Assembly (NCBI GenBank): GCA_031265585.1
Contig: JAISCL010000134.1
Coordinates: 1-56,044 of the forward strand
Reading direction: 5' to 3'
Origin: Tannerella sp.
GTDB lineage: Bacteria > Bacteroidota > Bacteroidia > Bacteroidales > Tannerellaceae
Length of the DNA: 56,044 nt
In this document: in pieces, positions 9,305 to 18,395 of the stretch
How the letters are laid out: the number at the start of each line of letters is the position of its first letter
Numbering within the stretch: the first letter of the stretch is position 1
Notes under the pieces: generated by a model
The model's database searches: none
The model's input: only the letters and a program-made list of their open reading frames with translations
What the model was told of the DNA's origin: nothing
Program-made: the position numbers and the translations under genes

Positions 9305-10424
9305 GAATCCGATGAACGTCCCGGGCGCCGCGCTGTGCATCTGTTTCTCCCTGTCTGTTTCACTCCATGCACAGGAGTCCGCAGATTCGATTCTTCCCCA
9401 CAGGATGAGTTTTGAAAAAGCCGATTCCCTGCTGATCTCCCTCTCAAAAGGAAAATCGAAAAAAACAGGATTCACGGAAGCGGTTCCCACGCAGGAACCT
9501 GATACCGTAACCCTCGAAGAAGACGCCGTAACGGCCGATACCGCACTTGTGGCCGCACCGCCGACGGGAAAACGGCAAAAAGCGAAAATCACCGGAAGCC
9601 AACTTTTGACAGGGCAGGAAGCCGGAAGGCTCCGGCTGGGAAATGAAGAAGAGGAACTCCATTCGATCAATGAGGGAACCATATTCGGCGCAGGCGGCTA
9701 TAAAATGAAAGACGACTATCTTTCGCCGGAGAAATACGGAGGAGCAGGTTTTCGCTTTATGAATGAGCGGATGCGCCTTACAGGGCTGGCCGGATCTAAA
9801 ATATCACGCCAGAACATAGTAAATGTAGATATATCTTCGACAATTAACGGAGCGGAAAACGCGAATTTCCTGTCCGCATTTGTGGATTATTCGCTTGGAT
9901 ATCATTACCGATTTCTGCCGGATCCCTATTTTAAAATAATGATCGGAGGCAGCGCCCGCGGACTGCTCGGCATGGTATATAATACGCGGAACGGGAATAA
10001 CCCCATGACCCTTCATGCGGATCTTGATTTGAACTTTTCGCTTATTGCCATTCATGAATTTCGAGTTAAAACGCACGCGCTCGCGATACGTTACCAGTTT
10101 GAAACGCCTTTTGCCGGCCTTCTTTTCTGTCCCGTTTACAGCCAGTCGTATTATGAGATATTCACGCTGGGAAATACGGCGGAGGTCTTCAATTTCGCTT
10201 CTTTCCGGAATAAGTTTGCCGTGCGCAACTATCTTACGCTCGATTTCCCGGTGGGCCGGACGACTTTCCGGGTCGGCTATTCAGGCTTCTACTATGCTAC
10301 GGACGTGCATGAGATTGACCGGTATATCATCTCCCATAACGTAATGATTGGATTTGTAAAGGAGTTTGTCGCGTTTGGCGGCCGTGACATAAAACGCAAT
10401 TTATTTCATAGCGCCTATTATTGA
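9264..10424 (+). CDS. secreted protein of unknown function, possible DUF3316-type barrel
   Basis: About 386 residues from ATG 9264. A hydrophobic segment ending VSLHAQ is a plausible signal peptide with cleavage after AQ. Residues about 40-130 are charged and low-complexity; from about 140 on the sequence is beta-rich with aromatic alternation and ends in tyrosines, like small outer-membrane or periplasmic barrels; it resembles the DUF3316 type, but I am not certain. Start candidates are ATG 9210, 9264 and 9312: the first two lie inside parC, and 9264 gives a charged n-region before the hydrophobic core, so I prefer it (41-bp overlap with parC). It is probably co-transcribed with parC and with the S41 peptidase 16 bp downstream. 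Confidence 0.6.
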   Translation: MPQKTENSVTFLNKNPMNVPGAALCICFSLSVSLHAQESADSILPHRMSFEKADSLLISLSKGKSKKTGFTEAVPTQEPDTVTLEEDAVTADTALVAAPPTGKRQKAKITGSQLLTGQEAGRLRLGNEEEELHSINEGTIFGAGGYKMKDDYLSPEKYGGAGFRFMNERMRLTGLAGSKISRQNIVNVDISSTINGAENANFLSAFVDYSLGYHYRFLPDPYFKIMIGGSARGLLGMVYNTRNGNNPMTLHADLDLNFSLIAIHEFRVKTHALAIRYQFETPFAGLLFCPVYSQSYYEIFTLGNTAEVFNFASFRNKFAVRNYLTLDFPVGRTTFRVGYSGFYYATDVHEIDRYIISHNVMIGFVKEFVAFGGRDIKRNLFHSAYY

Positions 10425-10440
10425 TGGAGGGAAAAAGGTC

Positions 10441-11490
10441 ATGAAGAAGTCCGGTTTTATATCCGTTTTGTTGAGCCTGTTTTTTTTCGCCTCCTGCGAT
10501 GTAAGCGATGAGTATACCGTCGATCCGCAGGCTAACTTTGAGGCCCTCTGGAAACTGATTGACGAAAAATACTGCTTCTTCGATTATAAGGGCATCAACT
10601 GGGATGCCGTATATGCGAAATACAGCGTCCAGATAAGCGACACAATGGACCGGTATCAGTTATTCAATGTATTGGGTAAGATGCTGGCCGAACTTCAGGA
10701 CGGACATACCAATCTGATCTCTTCGTTTAACACATCGCAGTTCTGGAACTGGCATGAAAATTATCCGGATAACTTCAATCCGGTTGTCCAGGGCAAGTAT
10801 CTTGGTGACGCTTACAAATCTATCGGGGAACTGAACTGCTGTATACTGCGGAATAATTTCGGATACGTTTACTATGGAAGCTTTTCCGCTTCTGTTTCGG
10901 AAGCGGATTTAGATAATCTGTTCCTGTATTTTGAGAATTGCAGGGGACTGATTATCGACATCCGCAACAACGGAGGCGGTTCGCTTGTTCATTCCGAACG
11001 TATCGCTTCACGTTTTGTAAAAGAGAAACTCATTGTCGGGTATATTATACACAAGAAAAGCGCCGGACACAATGATTTCTCCGATCCCTACCCGATAGAG
11101 CTGGAACCGTCAAAACGGAAAAAATGGCTGCGTCCCGTAGCGGTTTTAACGAACCGGGGCTGTTACAGCGCTGCGAACGATTTTGTAAATAAGATGAAGC
11201 TGTTTTCACAGGTAAAGATCATCGGCGACAGAACCGGCGGAGGATGTGGACTGCCGTTTCATTCCGAACTGCCGAATGGCTGGAGTGTACGGTTTTCTTC
11301 ATCCCCTTTGCTGGATGTGAAAAAAGAGTACACCGAATATGGAATTGATCCGCAAATGAAAGTAGACATCGAAGAGGAAGACCAGCTGAATAACATTGAC
11401 ACGATCATTGAGGAAGCATTAACTTACCTTTGGGGAGAAACGGCAGCATCCGTACCGGCGGTAACAGATACCGGATATATAAACAAATAA
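10441..11490 (+). CDS. S41-family (tricorn/C-terminal-processing-type) peptidase lipoprotein
   Basis: 349 residues. The signal sequence ends LFFFASC, making Cys19 the lipidated residue; the following acidic residues (DVSDE) resemble a Bacteroidota surface-export signal. The S41 core is visible: DGHTN with His89, the RGLIIDIRNNGGG strand-turn near 168-180, the catalytic-serine region NRGCYSAAND with Ser243, then IGDRTGGG near 261-268 and the usual closing GIDPQMKVD near 301. There is no PDZ domain between the N-terminal helices and the core, and no Lys where C-terminal processing proteases have GK, so a tricorn-like Ser/His arrangement is more likely than a Ser/Lys dyad. Substrate unknown; probably envelope peptide or protein turnover. 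Confidence 0.82.
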   Translation: MKKSGFISVLLSLFFFASCDVSDEYTVDPQANFEALWKLIDEKYCFFDYKGINWDAVYAKYSVQISDTMDRYQLFNVLGKMLAELQDGHTNLISSFNTSQFWNWHENYPDNFNPVVQGKYLGDAYKSIGELNCCILRNNFGYVYYGSFSASVSEADLDNLFLYFENCRGLIIDIRNNGGGSLVHSERIASRFVKEKLIVGYIIHKKSAGHNDFSDPYPIELEPSKRKKWLRPVAVLTNRGCYSAANDFVNKMKLFSQVKIIGDRTGGGCGLPFHSELPNGWSVRFSSSPLLDVKKEYTEYGIDPQMKVDIEEEDQLNNIDTIIEEALTYLWGETAASVPAVTDTGYINK

Positions 11491-11526
11491 ATAATACAAT
11501 CATAGCCTGATCTAAAAATATTGTTA

Positions 11527-11534
11527 TATCTTTG
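11527..11534 (+). promoter_or_regulatory. -7 box of the tRNA-Leu promoter
   Basis: TATCTTTG (TAnnTTTG type) ends 11 bp before the first base of the tRNA. Confidence 0.55.
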
Positions 11535-11545
11535 CGCCGAATTGA

Positions 11546-11627
11546 GCGGTTGTGGCGTAATTGGTAGCCGCGCCAGACTTAGGATCTGGTGCCGAAAGGC
11601 GTGGGGGTTCGAGTCCCTTCAGCCGTA
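11546..11627 (+). tRNA. tRNA-Leu (anticodon UAG)
   Basis: Class II cloverleaf read by eye. The acceptor GCGGTTG pairs with CAGCCGT (two G.U pairs); the D arm has the AATTGGTAG loop; the anticodon stem CCAGA/TCTGG closes a loop CTTAGGA with TAG at the anticodon position. A variable arm GCC-gaaa-GGC follows, then a T arm with TTCGAGT. The discriminator is A at 11627, and CCA is not encoded, since the next bases are CA. Confidence 0.93.
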
Positions 11628-11649
11628 CAGTCAATATTTTAGAATCAAA

Positions 11650-11691
11650 GCACCCAAAAAAGAGCCCGGATTATGGGCTTTTTTTGGGTGC
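11650..11691 (+). terminator. strong intrinsic terminator after tRNA-Leu
   Basis: Near-perfect hairpin: GCACCCAAAAAA then GAGCCC, a 7-nt loop, and GGGCTTTTTTTGGGTGC. The nested GC stem followed by a T-run ends the tRNA transcript; because the A/T runs are mirrored, it could also stop transcripts from the minus strand. The rest of 11692-11827 has no gene; it holds two copies of GTGGTAAGGT 23 bp apart (11729 and 11752). Confidence 0.8.
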
Positions 11692-11827
11692 TTGCCTGTC
11701 CGGGCATGCCGCAGGTACGCTATGTAAAGTGGTAAGGTCAATGACCGCCGGGTGGTAAGGTGAGTGACTGTTACCGATTGGGGGTCTTTTTGTGTGACAA
11801 GTCTCCGGTCGTTTGTTTGTGCACGGA

Positions 11828-12661
11828 TTAATGTTTCACCTCGATGCGGCATGTAAGCGGATGCGCCAGACCGGAAGATTCCCTGTAATAGACTTCTGCA
11901 TATCCTATTTTTAATTTACTGCGAACTTTGATCGGAAGAAAGTTGTCATCATCACCCATCCATACTTCAGCAGAGGTCTTCGTACTTTCAAACGCTTCAT
12001 CGTAAATATCAATCACAAAATGGCGGGTATTGTATTTTGCATTTCCACGCTCTACGATCGACTGGTTTTGGTACGTGAACTGTATCTTCACCAGGTCGCG
12101 CCCTATTGCCACCGTCAACGGGTATGTATTTCCACGTTGCAGCTTCATGCGGTCTAATCCGCGCAAATAATAAATTGCGCCAAGCAGATCCGTCACATCA
12201 CCGGCTACCGTCAGCACCGTATCAATCCTGATCCTTGACGGCGTATACCGTAAGGAATGGATCTTCGTATGCTCCTCACCCGGTGTGAATGTCAGCTTGT
12301 CAACCGAATAATATCCGCCTTCATCCGTGCATTTAAGGCTGTATACAAGCTCGTTGTGGTCATTGTAGTAAGTACTCAGCGTATCACGCATTTTAAAGAA
12401 GCTATCAAAGAATTTAACCGTTTTAAATTGCATGCGGTAACGTGAGGAGACTTTATTTACAGACTGATCCTTATCATAAGAGAATACTGCGTCACCGGCG
12501 CGCGGCATGATCAGGCCCCATTTAAAATAGGTATCATACGTCACTTTTTCCCCGTACTTCATCGCTGAAGAATGAGGGTCTTTCCCCCGGGCCGTCGTTT
12601 GTATAACACACATGCAGCATACAAAAATAAATATACTGTAAAAAATAGCTTTTGTTTTCAT
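11828..12661 (-). CDS. DUF3108 domain-containing secreted protein
   Basis: 277 residues from the ATG at 12661 (an upstream in-frame ATG at 12691 adds ten residues without improving the signal). The N-terminus MKTKAIFYSIFIFVCCMC is a signal peptide. The body is one beta-rich domain matching the DUF3108 pattern: GEKVTYDTYFKWG near the start, VTDLLGAIYYLRGLD in the middle, and a closing WMGDDDNFLPIKVRSKLKIG segment. DUF3108 proteins are periplasmic or outer-membrane-associated and of unknown function. It is last in a minus-strand cluster behind an Ig-like lipoprotein (48 bp) and DUF2851. Confidence 0.8.
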   Translation of the reverse strand: MKTKAIFYSIFIFVCCMCVIQTTARGKDPHSSAMKYGEKVTYDTYFKWGLIMPRAGDAVFSYDKDQSVNKVSSRYRMQFKTVKFFDSFFKMRDTLSTYYNDHNELVYSLKCTDEGGYYSVDKLTFTPGEEHTKIHSLRYTPSRIRIDTVLTVAGDVTDLLGAIYYLRGLDRMKLQRGNTYPLTVAIGRDLVKIQFTYQNQSIVERGNAKYNTRHFVIDIYDEAFESTKTSAEVWMGDDDNFLPIKVRSKLKIGYAEVYYRESSGLAHPLTCRIEVKH

Positions 12662-12709
12662 CCGTTCAAATGTTTTTGTTTCAGGTAACAAGCCGTTGCA
12701 GGCCGGTTT

Positions 12710-14722
12710 TCAGATGCCAAGCCCCCTGATGTGAGGCGTTGAACTGTTGCTTTTCCTCGGCTTGCTCTCCTCCCTGTAATCGCGTTTTTTCTTTGTATCC
12801 TCCTTTGGTTTGTTTTTGATCAGGTCATAAGGCTTTTCACCCGGTTTAGAGTTGCTTATATCCCAGGTTTCTTCGATTTTCCAGTTCTGCCGTATTTCAA
12901 ATTGCAGCATAAAGTAAAATACCTGTTCCGGCTGCAGTCTTTTTTCATAGCTCCCGGGATCCCACATTCCATTCCCGTTCCGGTCCAGTATGATCCGGGC
13001 GTAGTATTTCTCCGGATTCATATCCCTGAAGGTTGCAATCCCGTTCTCTACCACCGCTTTGGCAACGGGCGCGCCGCTGCTGTTCAGCAGTTCCATAAAA
13101 GCGGGAACCGCCGTCCGGCCACTGTCTCCGGAAGAGGGCAGGCCCTGAACAGCTACGATCAAGTGCCCGTAATCTTTCTCTCCTTTTACCGTCATCCCGA
13201 CCGTCATTGAGTCATTACAGTGCCCATAAACACCGCAAAGCATCGCAGAATCAATGGTCAGACGATACCGCTCTTCATATTTAAAGGGGCGTATGATATT
13301 ATAGGTCATGGCAAGAAACGGATCTTCATGCAGTTCAAAATCCACCGGTTCCCATACGCTATCGACCCCTGTTTCGAGGACAAAACATTCCTTGTAGACC
13401 TCCATTACCGGCTCATTAAACCGCACGGAGATGATATCATCCGGATTCAGCGTGCCGGATGGTGTGACGGCCACCTGAAGGAAGATGACCGGCTCTTTTT
13501 CTTCCGCCGGCAAAGAATCGGCAGCCGGGTCTCCGGACGACCGCACTTTAACCGGCTTCTTCCTGGACGTTTTTTTCTTTTTCTGCGCCGCATCCCGGTT
13601 CACCAGGGAAAGCGTGTCCGTCTGTAATTCCATCTGTTCGGGAATTGTATCGTTATTTTTCCAGTAAGTGAGTTCGACCGATAAGGTATCTATTTTGTAA
13701 ATCGTCGAATCCAGAATCCAGTAATTGATGGAAAAACCCTCCGGATCTTCTCCGCGCTGCGTTATATACCACAGCGAGTCACGGGGGTCAAAATTCAGCG
13801 GTACGGGAACCGGAAACGTATCCATGGGCGCATTGAATTTCAACGTAAAAATATAATCCTGCGGGCGTTCCCGCTTGATCATACGCTGACGGGGGGTGAT
13901 CGAATCCTTGAAAAACCATAATGTCAGGTCATTCGGGTAAAACAGCGTTTTCTCTACCAGTAGCACGGTATCAACGGTGACCGTGTCCCTCCAAATCGTA
14001 TCGGGAACCATGGCCCGCTCACACACCGGGACAATGACGGAATCATAAAACGCCAGCGCCTCGTCGTTATTCTTATCGTAGGCATAATTACGGTTTTTAT
14101 CCTCCAGCGCGAAAAGATGATATTCGCCCGGAGTAATATTATGGATGATAAACCGTCCCCGTTCATCCGTTTTGGAAGTACGCAGGAACTTGGTTTTGGT
14201 AAATGCCGTATCCGACAAATCCTGATGGATGCCGACCAGTGTTTTCTGAACCGGCTCAAGATCCTCCGCGTTAATCAAAACGCCGCTTATCTGCAACGTA
14301 TCCAGTACATCGCCCGTTGCAAAAGCGAAACTGAAATTTTCGAGCACATTTTTCTCGTTATTGTCGGCGATAGAACTGGTGAAATCAATCGTATAGGTTG
14401 TGTTTTCTATCAGTGAGTCCTTCAGCTCAACCGTCACCTTTTTTCCCACAGCCTGAATGAACGGGTTTTGCTTCTGGGGAGGTGTGACAATTACATATTC
14501 GTTCGGGTTTTCAATCGAAATATATTCATCAAAGATAACTTCAATTTTTTTCCCCTTGAAATTTAACTGCTTCATCGCAGGTTTACTGTCTACAAACTTC
14601 GGTGGATCTTCGTCATAAGGGCCTCCGTTCGGATTGCCGATATTGGCGCATGTAAACAGGATACAGGACAGCAGAAACACCGCCGGCAAACGTAAAATGA
14701 AATATCGAATCTTTTGTTTCAT
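12710..14722 (-). CDS. Ig-like (SbsA/Big_5-type) domain lipoprotein
   Basis: 670 residues. The signal sequence ends LSCILFTCANIGNP, with a likely lipidated Cys in FTC at about residue 25. An N-terminal Ig-like domain (about 40-135) has the SbsA/Big_5 signature: PPKFVDSKP, then KIEVIFDEYISIENP and a closing FSFAFATGD. A carboxypeptidase-regulatory-like fold follows (ISGVLINAEDLEPV near 145, later GRFIIHNITPGEYHLFALED), then a low-complexity KKKKTSRKK linker near 385-395, a second Ig-like stretch, and a basic C-terminal tail. The protein is widespread in Bacteroidota next to DUF3108; its role is unknown but presumably on the cell surface or in the periplasm. Confidence 0.8.
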   Translation of the reverse strand: MKQKIRYFILRLPAVFLLSCILFTCANIGNPNGGPYDEDPPKFVDSKPAMKQLNFKGKKIEVIFDEYISIENPNEYVIVTPPQKQNPFIQAVGKKVTVELKDSLIENTTYTIDFTSSIADNNEKNVLENFSFAFATGDVLDTLQISGVLINAEDLEPVQKTLVGIHQDLSDTAFTKTKFLRTSKTDERGRFIIHNITPGEYHLFALEDKNRNYAYDKNNDEALAFYDSVIVPVCERAMVPDTIWRDTVTVDTVLLVEKTLFYPNDLTLWFFKDSITPRQRMIKRERPQDYIFTLKFNAPMDTFPVPVPLNFDPRDSLWYITQRGEDPEGFSINYWILDSTIYKIDTLSVELTYWKNNDTIPEQMELQTDTLSLVNRDAAQKKKKTSRKKPVKVRSSGDPAADSLPAEEKEPVIFLQVAVTPSGTLNPDDIISVRFNEPVMEVYKECFVLETGVDSVWEPVDFELHEDPFLAMTYNIIRPFKYEERYRLTIDSAMLCGVYGHCNDSMTVGMTVKGEKDYGHLIVAVQGLPSSGDSGRTAVPAFMELLNSSGAPVAKAVVENGIATFRDMNPEKYYARIILDRNGNGMWDPGSYEKRLQPEQVFYFMLQFEIRQNWKIEETWDISNSKPGEKPYDLIKNKPKEDTKKKRDYREESKPRKSNSSTPHIRGLGI

Positions 14723-14764
14723 CCCTTACATAATTAAATATGGGACAAAAGTAGGAATTAATTG

Positions 14765-16078
14765 TTAATTGCCAATAACCCGGAAGCCGATTCTGCAATA
14801 CAAACATTTTTTACGGTCGCAATATTCGCGCCGCAACTGTATCAGCGCCTGCGTATCTCCTGCATTTTTGACGGAAATGCCGGCCTTTTCAAAAACCGTT
14901 ACGATATGGTTCCGCTCCGCCGGCAGCGTTTCCAAAAACTTCAATGCCCTGTCGCAGCAGGCCGGCTGACTGTTCTGTCTCCCGTAGGCAAAGAGGACAG
15001 GGACGACCGTATTGATCAGCAGGGTATCCACCGCGCTTTTCCCGATCGTTTTCTTTTGAAAAGGGGAAGCAGAGTCAAAATGATAATGCGTATTCCAGTA
15101 CGCGGACGGCGATACATTGAAAAGCGACCGTATACGGTCAATTCCTTCTGCCTCCAAAATTTCGGAGAACAGCAGATCCCGTTGAATCCATATAGCTGCA
15201 GCCTGGGCAATCCGGATATGCGGGAAATTAACCGGACGCGTCCGCAGTTTCTTAAATAAAAACCCTTCGACCGGCTTCAGGTTATATTTATTCCTTAAAA
15301 ACGCATATTCGCGGCAAAGCAAAAGATAATACGAATCACCGGGTGACAGCTGCAAGTCTGCCACAGGCGTTGCATGTCCGTCCACAGTACCGTTATCTGC
15401 ACTCAGCAGTCCGGCCTGTCCGAAAAGTAGCGCTTCGACCTGCAACGGATTATGGCGATGTTTGAGAATATACCTGTACGGCAGGCTTCCGGCCAGCCAC
15501 TCGAAAGCATCGCTGTTCGTGCCAAACCCCAGATTACGCATCAGTGTAATGTAAAAGATCTCATTCCAGTCTTTCGTATACTGTTCCAGACGGCTAAATA
15601 TGTCGGAGGTCTTCCGCTCAAGGCGTTCCGATACGAGCGCTGCCATCCAGTCCGACAGATAGAGTGGCGGCATCCGGCAAAGATGTCCGGTACACGGCAC
15701 GGGAGTGTCACGCGCCATCAACCATTCAATATTATCCCGGACCTTTTCCGGAATGTGTAAAACAACTTGCGGAACCGTCTTCCCGTTCGTACGGCAAACG
15801 GAAGTGTCATTTTCTCCAACAACATGCAGTATCACTGAGTCGTATGCTTTGTTCCTGTGATGACCGTGTACATACCAGTCCGAGGCGCGCTGATGCATTT
15901 CGACATTACCCACCCATACCACATCACCGATACGTATTTTCGCATTAAAAAAATCCGGCCCCGCATCGGTATTCGGGATCCCCGCATCAATTACAAAAAC
16001 AGGCGTCCCTTCTGCGGTTATAAAATCAGACTCGGCATAGAGCCTGTGTTTCCATACATATTGAAGCATATCTTCCAT
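14765..16078 (-). CDS. DUF2851 family protein
   Basis: 437 residues, no signal peptide, so cytoplasmic. The N-terminus (VWKHRLY, then GPDFFNAKIRIGDVVWVGNVEMHQRASDW) is the DUF2851 hallmark and looks like a nuclease-fold core with acidic and Glu residues on adjacent strands; that enzymatic reading is my inference only. The C-terminal end carries clustered cysteines (CDRKKCLYC), consistent with metal binding. First gene of a minus-strand cluster with the Ig-like lipoprotein and DUF3108. It starts head-to-head with dapB across a 100-bp gap holding two opposed -7 boxes. Confidence 0.83.
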   Translation of the reverse strand: MEDMLQYVWKHRLYAESDFITAEGTPVFVIDAGIPNTDAGPDFFNAKIRIGDVVWVGNVEMHQRASDWYVHGHHRNKAYDSVILHVVGENDTSVCRTNGKTVPQVVLHIPEKVRDNIEWLMARDTPVPCTGHLCRMPPLYLSDWMAALVSERLERKTSDIFSRLEQYTKDWNEIFYITLMRNLGFGTNSDAFEWLAGSLPYRYILKHRHNPLQVEALLFGQAGLLSADNGTVDGHATPVADLQLSPGDSYYLLLCREYAFLRNKYNLKPVEGFLFKKLRTRPVNFPHIRIAQAAAIWIQRDLLFSEILEAEGIDRIRSLFNVSPSAYWNTHYHFDSASPFQKKTIGKSAVDTLLINTVVPVLFAYGRQNSQPACCDRALKFLETLPAERNHIVTVFEKAGISVKNAGDTQALIQLRREYCDRKKCLYCRIGFRVIGN

Positions 16079-16105
16079 CGGAAATCAGGATTAAAAGTTA
16101 AGATA

Positions 16106-16113
16106 CAAATATA
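16106..16113 (-). promoter_or_regulatory. -7 box for the DUF2851 cluster
   Basis: On the minus strand this reads TATATTTG (TAnnTTTG), 27 bp before the DUF2851 start. Confidence 0.45.
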
Positions 16114-16146
16114 AGACAAGTTAAGCCTAATACAAAATAAATTTTG

Positions 16147-16154
16147 TACTTTTG
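16147..16154 (+). promoter_or_regulatory. -7 box for the dapB-lepB operon
   Basis: TACTTTTG (TAnnTTTG), 24 bp before the dapB ATG; divergent from the DUF2851 box. Confidence 0.5.
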
Positions 16155-16178
16155 CACGGTTGGAACAATATATAGAGT

Positions 16179-16949
16179 ATGAAAATAGCTTTAGTCGGTT
16201 ACGGAAAGATGGGGCACATCATTGAACGGATTGCGCTGGAACGGGGACATTCCATTGTGTCGAAAATTGATATAGACAATCCGGAAGGCTTTGATTCGGA
16301 GGAATTCCGGTCTGCAGATGTAGCGATCGAATTTACGACGCCTGCAACGGCCGTTGACAATTACCGGAAATGCTTCGTTGCCGGAATACCGGTCGTATCA
16401 GGCACTACGGGGTGGACTGAACGCCTCGGGGAAATAAAAAGACTGTGCGAAGAAGAAGGACAAACATTCTTTTACGCCTCCAATTTCAGTATCGGTGTAA
16501 ACCTCTTCTTCGCAGTAAACAAATACCTCGCCAAACTGATGAATAACTTTCCGTCATACGATGTCAGCATGACCGAAGTACATCACATTCACAAGTTGGA
16601 TGCGCCAAGCGGAACAGGCATCACGCTGGCAAACGGCATCCTGGAAGAAGTAAGCCGTAAAAAACAGTGGCGTTTAGCGACGGAAGGCACTCCGCCGAAT
16701 GACGCTGCAAACCCGGAAGACTTGCTGATCCACGCGGTTCGCGAAGGAGAAGTGCCGGGAATCCACGAGATCCGTTACGAATCGGATACCGACAGCATTA
16801 CCGTCAAACACGAGGCAAAGAGCCGTGCCGGATTTGCACTCGGAGCCGTCCTTGCCGCCGAATTTACGGCCGGTAAAAAAGGATTTCTCGGAATGGAAAA
16901 CCTGCTTCAACCGGCTACGGCAGTTGGCAATGTGGAAATTAAACAGTAA
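16179..16949 (+). CDS. dapB: 4-hydroxy-tetrahydrodipicolinate reductase
   Basis: 256 residues. NAD(P)H-dependent reduction in the diaminopimelate/lysine pathway, cytoplasmic. Seen here: Rossmann start MKIALVGYGKMG (GxGxMG at 7-12), IEFTTPATAVDNY near 50-60, GTTGW near 75, the active-site region EVHHIHKLDAPSGTG near 128-142 with the paired histidines and the DAPSGTG substrate loop, and the C-terminal EAKSRAGFALGA. Length is normal for the family. First gene of an operon with lepB (26 bp downstream), the pseudo-lepB and the wbqC-like gene, an arrangement I recognise as common in Bacteroidales. Confidence 0.95.
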   Translation: MKIALVGYGKMGHIIERIALERGHSIVSKIDIDNPEGFDSEEFRSADVAIEFTTPATAVDNYRKCFVAGIPVVSGTTGWTERLGEIKRLCEEEGQTFFYASNFSIGVNLFFAVNKYLAKLMNNFPSYDVSMTEVHHIHKLDAPSGTGITLANGILEEVSRKKQWRLATEGTPPNDAANPEDLLIHAVREGEVPGIHEIRYESDTDSITVKHEAKSRAGFALGAVLAAEFTAGKKGFLGMENLLQPATAVGNVEIKQ

Positions 16950-16975
16950 AAAACATACGCTTTTAAACGATTAAA

Positions 16976-18391
16976 ATGAAAAAAATAAGTAAACGTCAAT
17001 GGATAAACTTTAGCATCTGGACGGTGCTGTACATTCTTTTTACTGCCTGGATGGGCAACTGGTGGTTATTAGCAGGGCTTCTGGTATTTGTGGATATATA
17101 CCTCACAAAATTCATACCGTGGGGCGCCTGGAAAAAAGCAAAAAAACCGAAAGTGCAAAATGTACTTAACTGGGTCGATGATATCTTATTTGCACTGATC
17201 GCTGTATACCTGATCAATATTTTTGTATTCCAGAACTACCAGATCCCTTCTCAGTCATTGGAAAAGACACTCCTGGTCGGCGACTATCTCTTTGTCAGCA
17301 AGCTGAGTTACGGGCCGCGGGTGCCGAATACCCCCATCTCATTTCCCCTCGTACAGAATACGTTGCCGGTATTAAACTGCAAATCCTATCTTGAGTGGCC
17401 GGACTGGGGATACAAACGCGTGAAAGGGCTGGGCCACGTCAAACGGAATGATATTGTCGTATTCAATTTCCCGGCCGGCGATACCGTCGCATTAAAAATG
17501 CAGAACCCTGACTATTATACGCTTATTCGTTTATACGGCCGGGAAACTATGCGCCTGAGAAAAAATGAATTTGGGGATATCATCTACCGTCCGGTAGACA
17601 AACGGGAAAATTACGTGAAACGCTGTGTGGGAATGCCCGGAGATTCTCTGCAGATAATTGACAACCAAATCTATATAGACGGAGAGATTTTGAAGGATAC
17701 AAAAAATGTGCAGTATGTTTATTATGTTGAAACAGACGGAACAACGATCAAAGATGATATGTTCCGCCGCCTGAAAGTCAGTAAGGAAGATCAGTTGCTT
17801 GTTTCGGAACAGACCGAGCAACCGGATTATTATTACCAGGCATTGCCTTATCTCGGTTTTATTAAAAATGCCAATGGCCGGTATAATCCCATCTACCGGA
17901 TTCCGTTAACAACCGAAGCCCGTGAAATGGTCGCTAAAATGCCTTCCATACAAAAAATCGTTATTGAACCGGACCTGATGGGAGGAGGTGTTTATCCGCT
18001 GGATGACGAGACGGGATGGACACGCGATAACTATGGCCCGGTATGGATTCCCAAAAAAGGCAGTACGATTGAACTGAGCAGGAAGAACCTTGCGCTATAT
18101 CACCGTTGCATACGGAATTATGAAAATAACGAACTCGAAATAGGGACAGACGGTTCGGTCCGGGTAAACGGACAGCCGGCCGCTACCTACACTTTCCAGT
18201 ATGATTATTACTGGATGATGGGAGACAACCGTCATTGCAGCGCCGACAGCCGCTCATGGGGCTTTGTTCCCGAAGACCATATCGTAGGAAAACCTATCCT
18301 CGTGTGGCTATCCCTGGACAAAGACCGCCCCCTGTTCAATGGCGGTATCCGCTGGAGCCGGATATTCCGCCGGGTAGAAGCGTTTAATTAA
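16976..18391 (+). CDS. lepB: signal peptidase I
   Basis: 471 residues, long for the family as is usual in Bacteroidota. Membrane-anchored S26 serine peptidase that cleaves Sec signal peptides at the periplasmic face. Two hydrophobic segments lie near 15-45 and 68-87. The catalytic serine is in NYQIPSQSLEKTL (Ser94) and the catalytic lysine in NYVKRCVGMPGD (Lys215). The C-terminal box YWMMGDNRHCSADSRSWG near 415-432 is intact. A large insertion lies between the Lys box and the C-terminal box. The second S26 gene starts 4 bp after its stop. Confidence 0.94.
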   Translation: MKKISKRQWINFSIWTVLYILFTAWMGNWWLLAGLLVFVDIYLTKFIPWGAWKKAKKPKVQNVLNWVDDILFALIAVYLINIFVFQNYQIPSQSLEKTLLVGDYLFVSKLSYGPRVPNTPISFPLVQNTLPVLNCKSYLEWPDWGYKRVKGLGHVKRNDIVVFNFPAGDTVALKMQNPDYYTLIRLYGRETMRLRKNEFGDIIYRPVDKRENYVKRCVGMPGDSLQIIDNQIYIDGEILKDTKNVQYVYYVETDGTTIKDDMFRRLKVSKEDQLLVSEQTEQPDYYYQALPYLGFIKNANGRYNPIYRIPLTTEAREMVAKMPSIQKIVIEPDLMGGGVYPLDDETGWTRDNYGPVWIPKKGSTIELSRKNLALYHRCIRNYENNELEIGTDGSVRVNGQPAATYTFQYDYYWMMGDNRHCSADSRSWGFVPEDHIVGKPILVWLSLDKDRPLFNGGIRWSRIFRRVEAFN

Positions 18392-18395
18392 AATC

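Noticed and set aside
8876-9682. 268-codon minus-strand frame across the parC end
   Set aside because: Runs antisense through two genes; low-complexity Ser/Phe composition and no recognisable family.
11692-11827. Another ~23-bp periodic array (GTGGTAAGGT at 11729 and 11752)
   Set aside because: Only two copies; not enough to support a periodic array.
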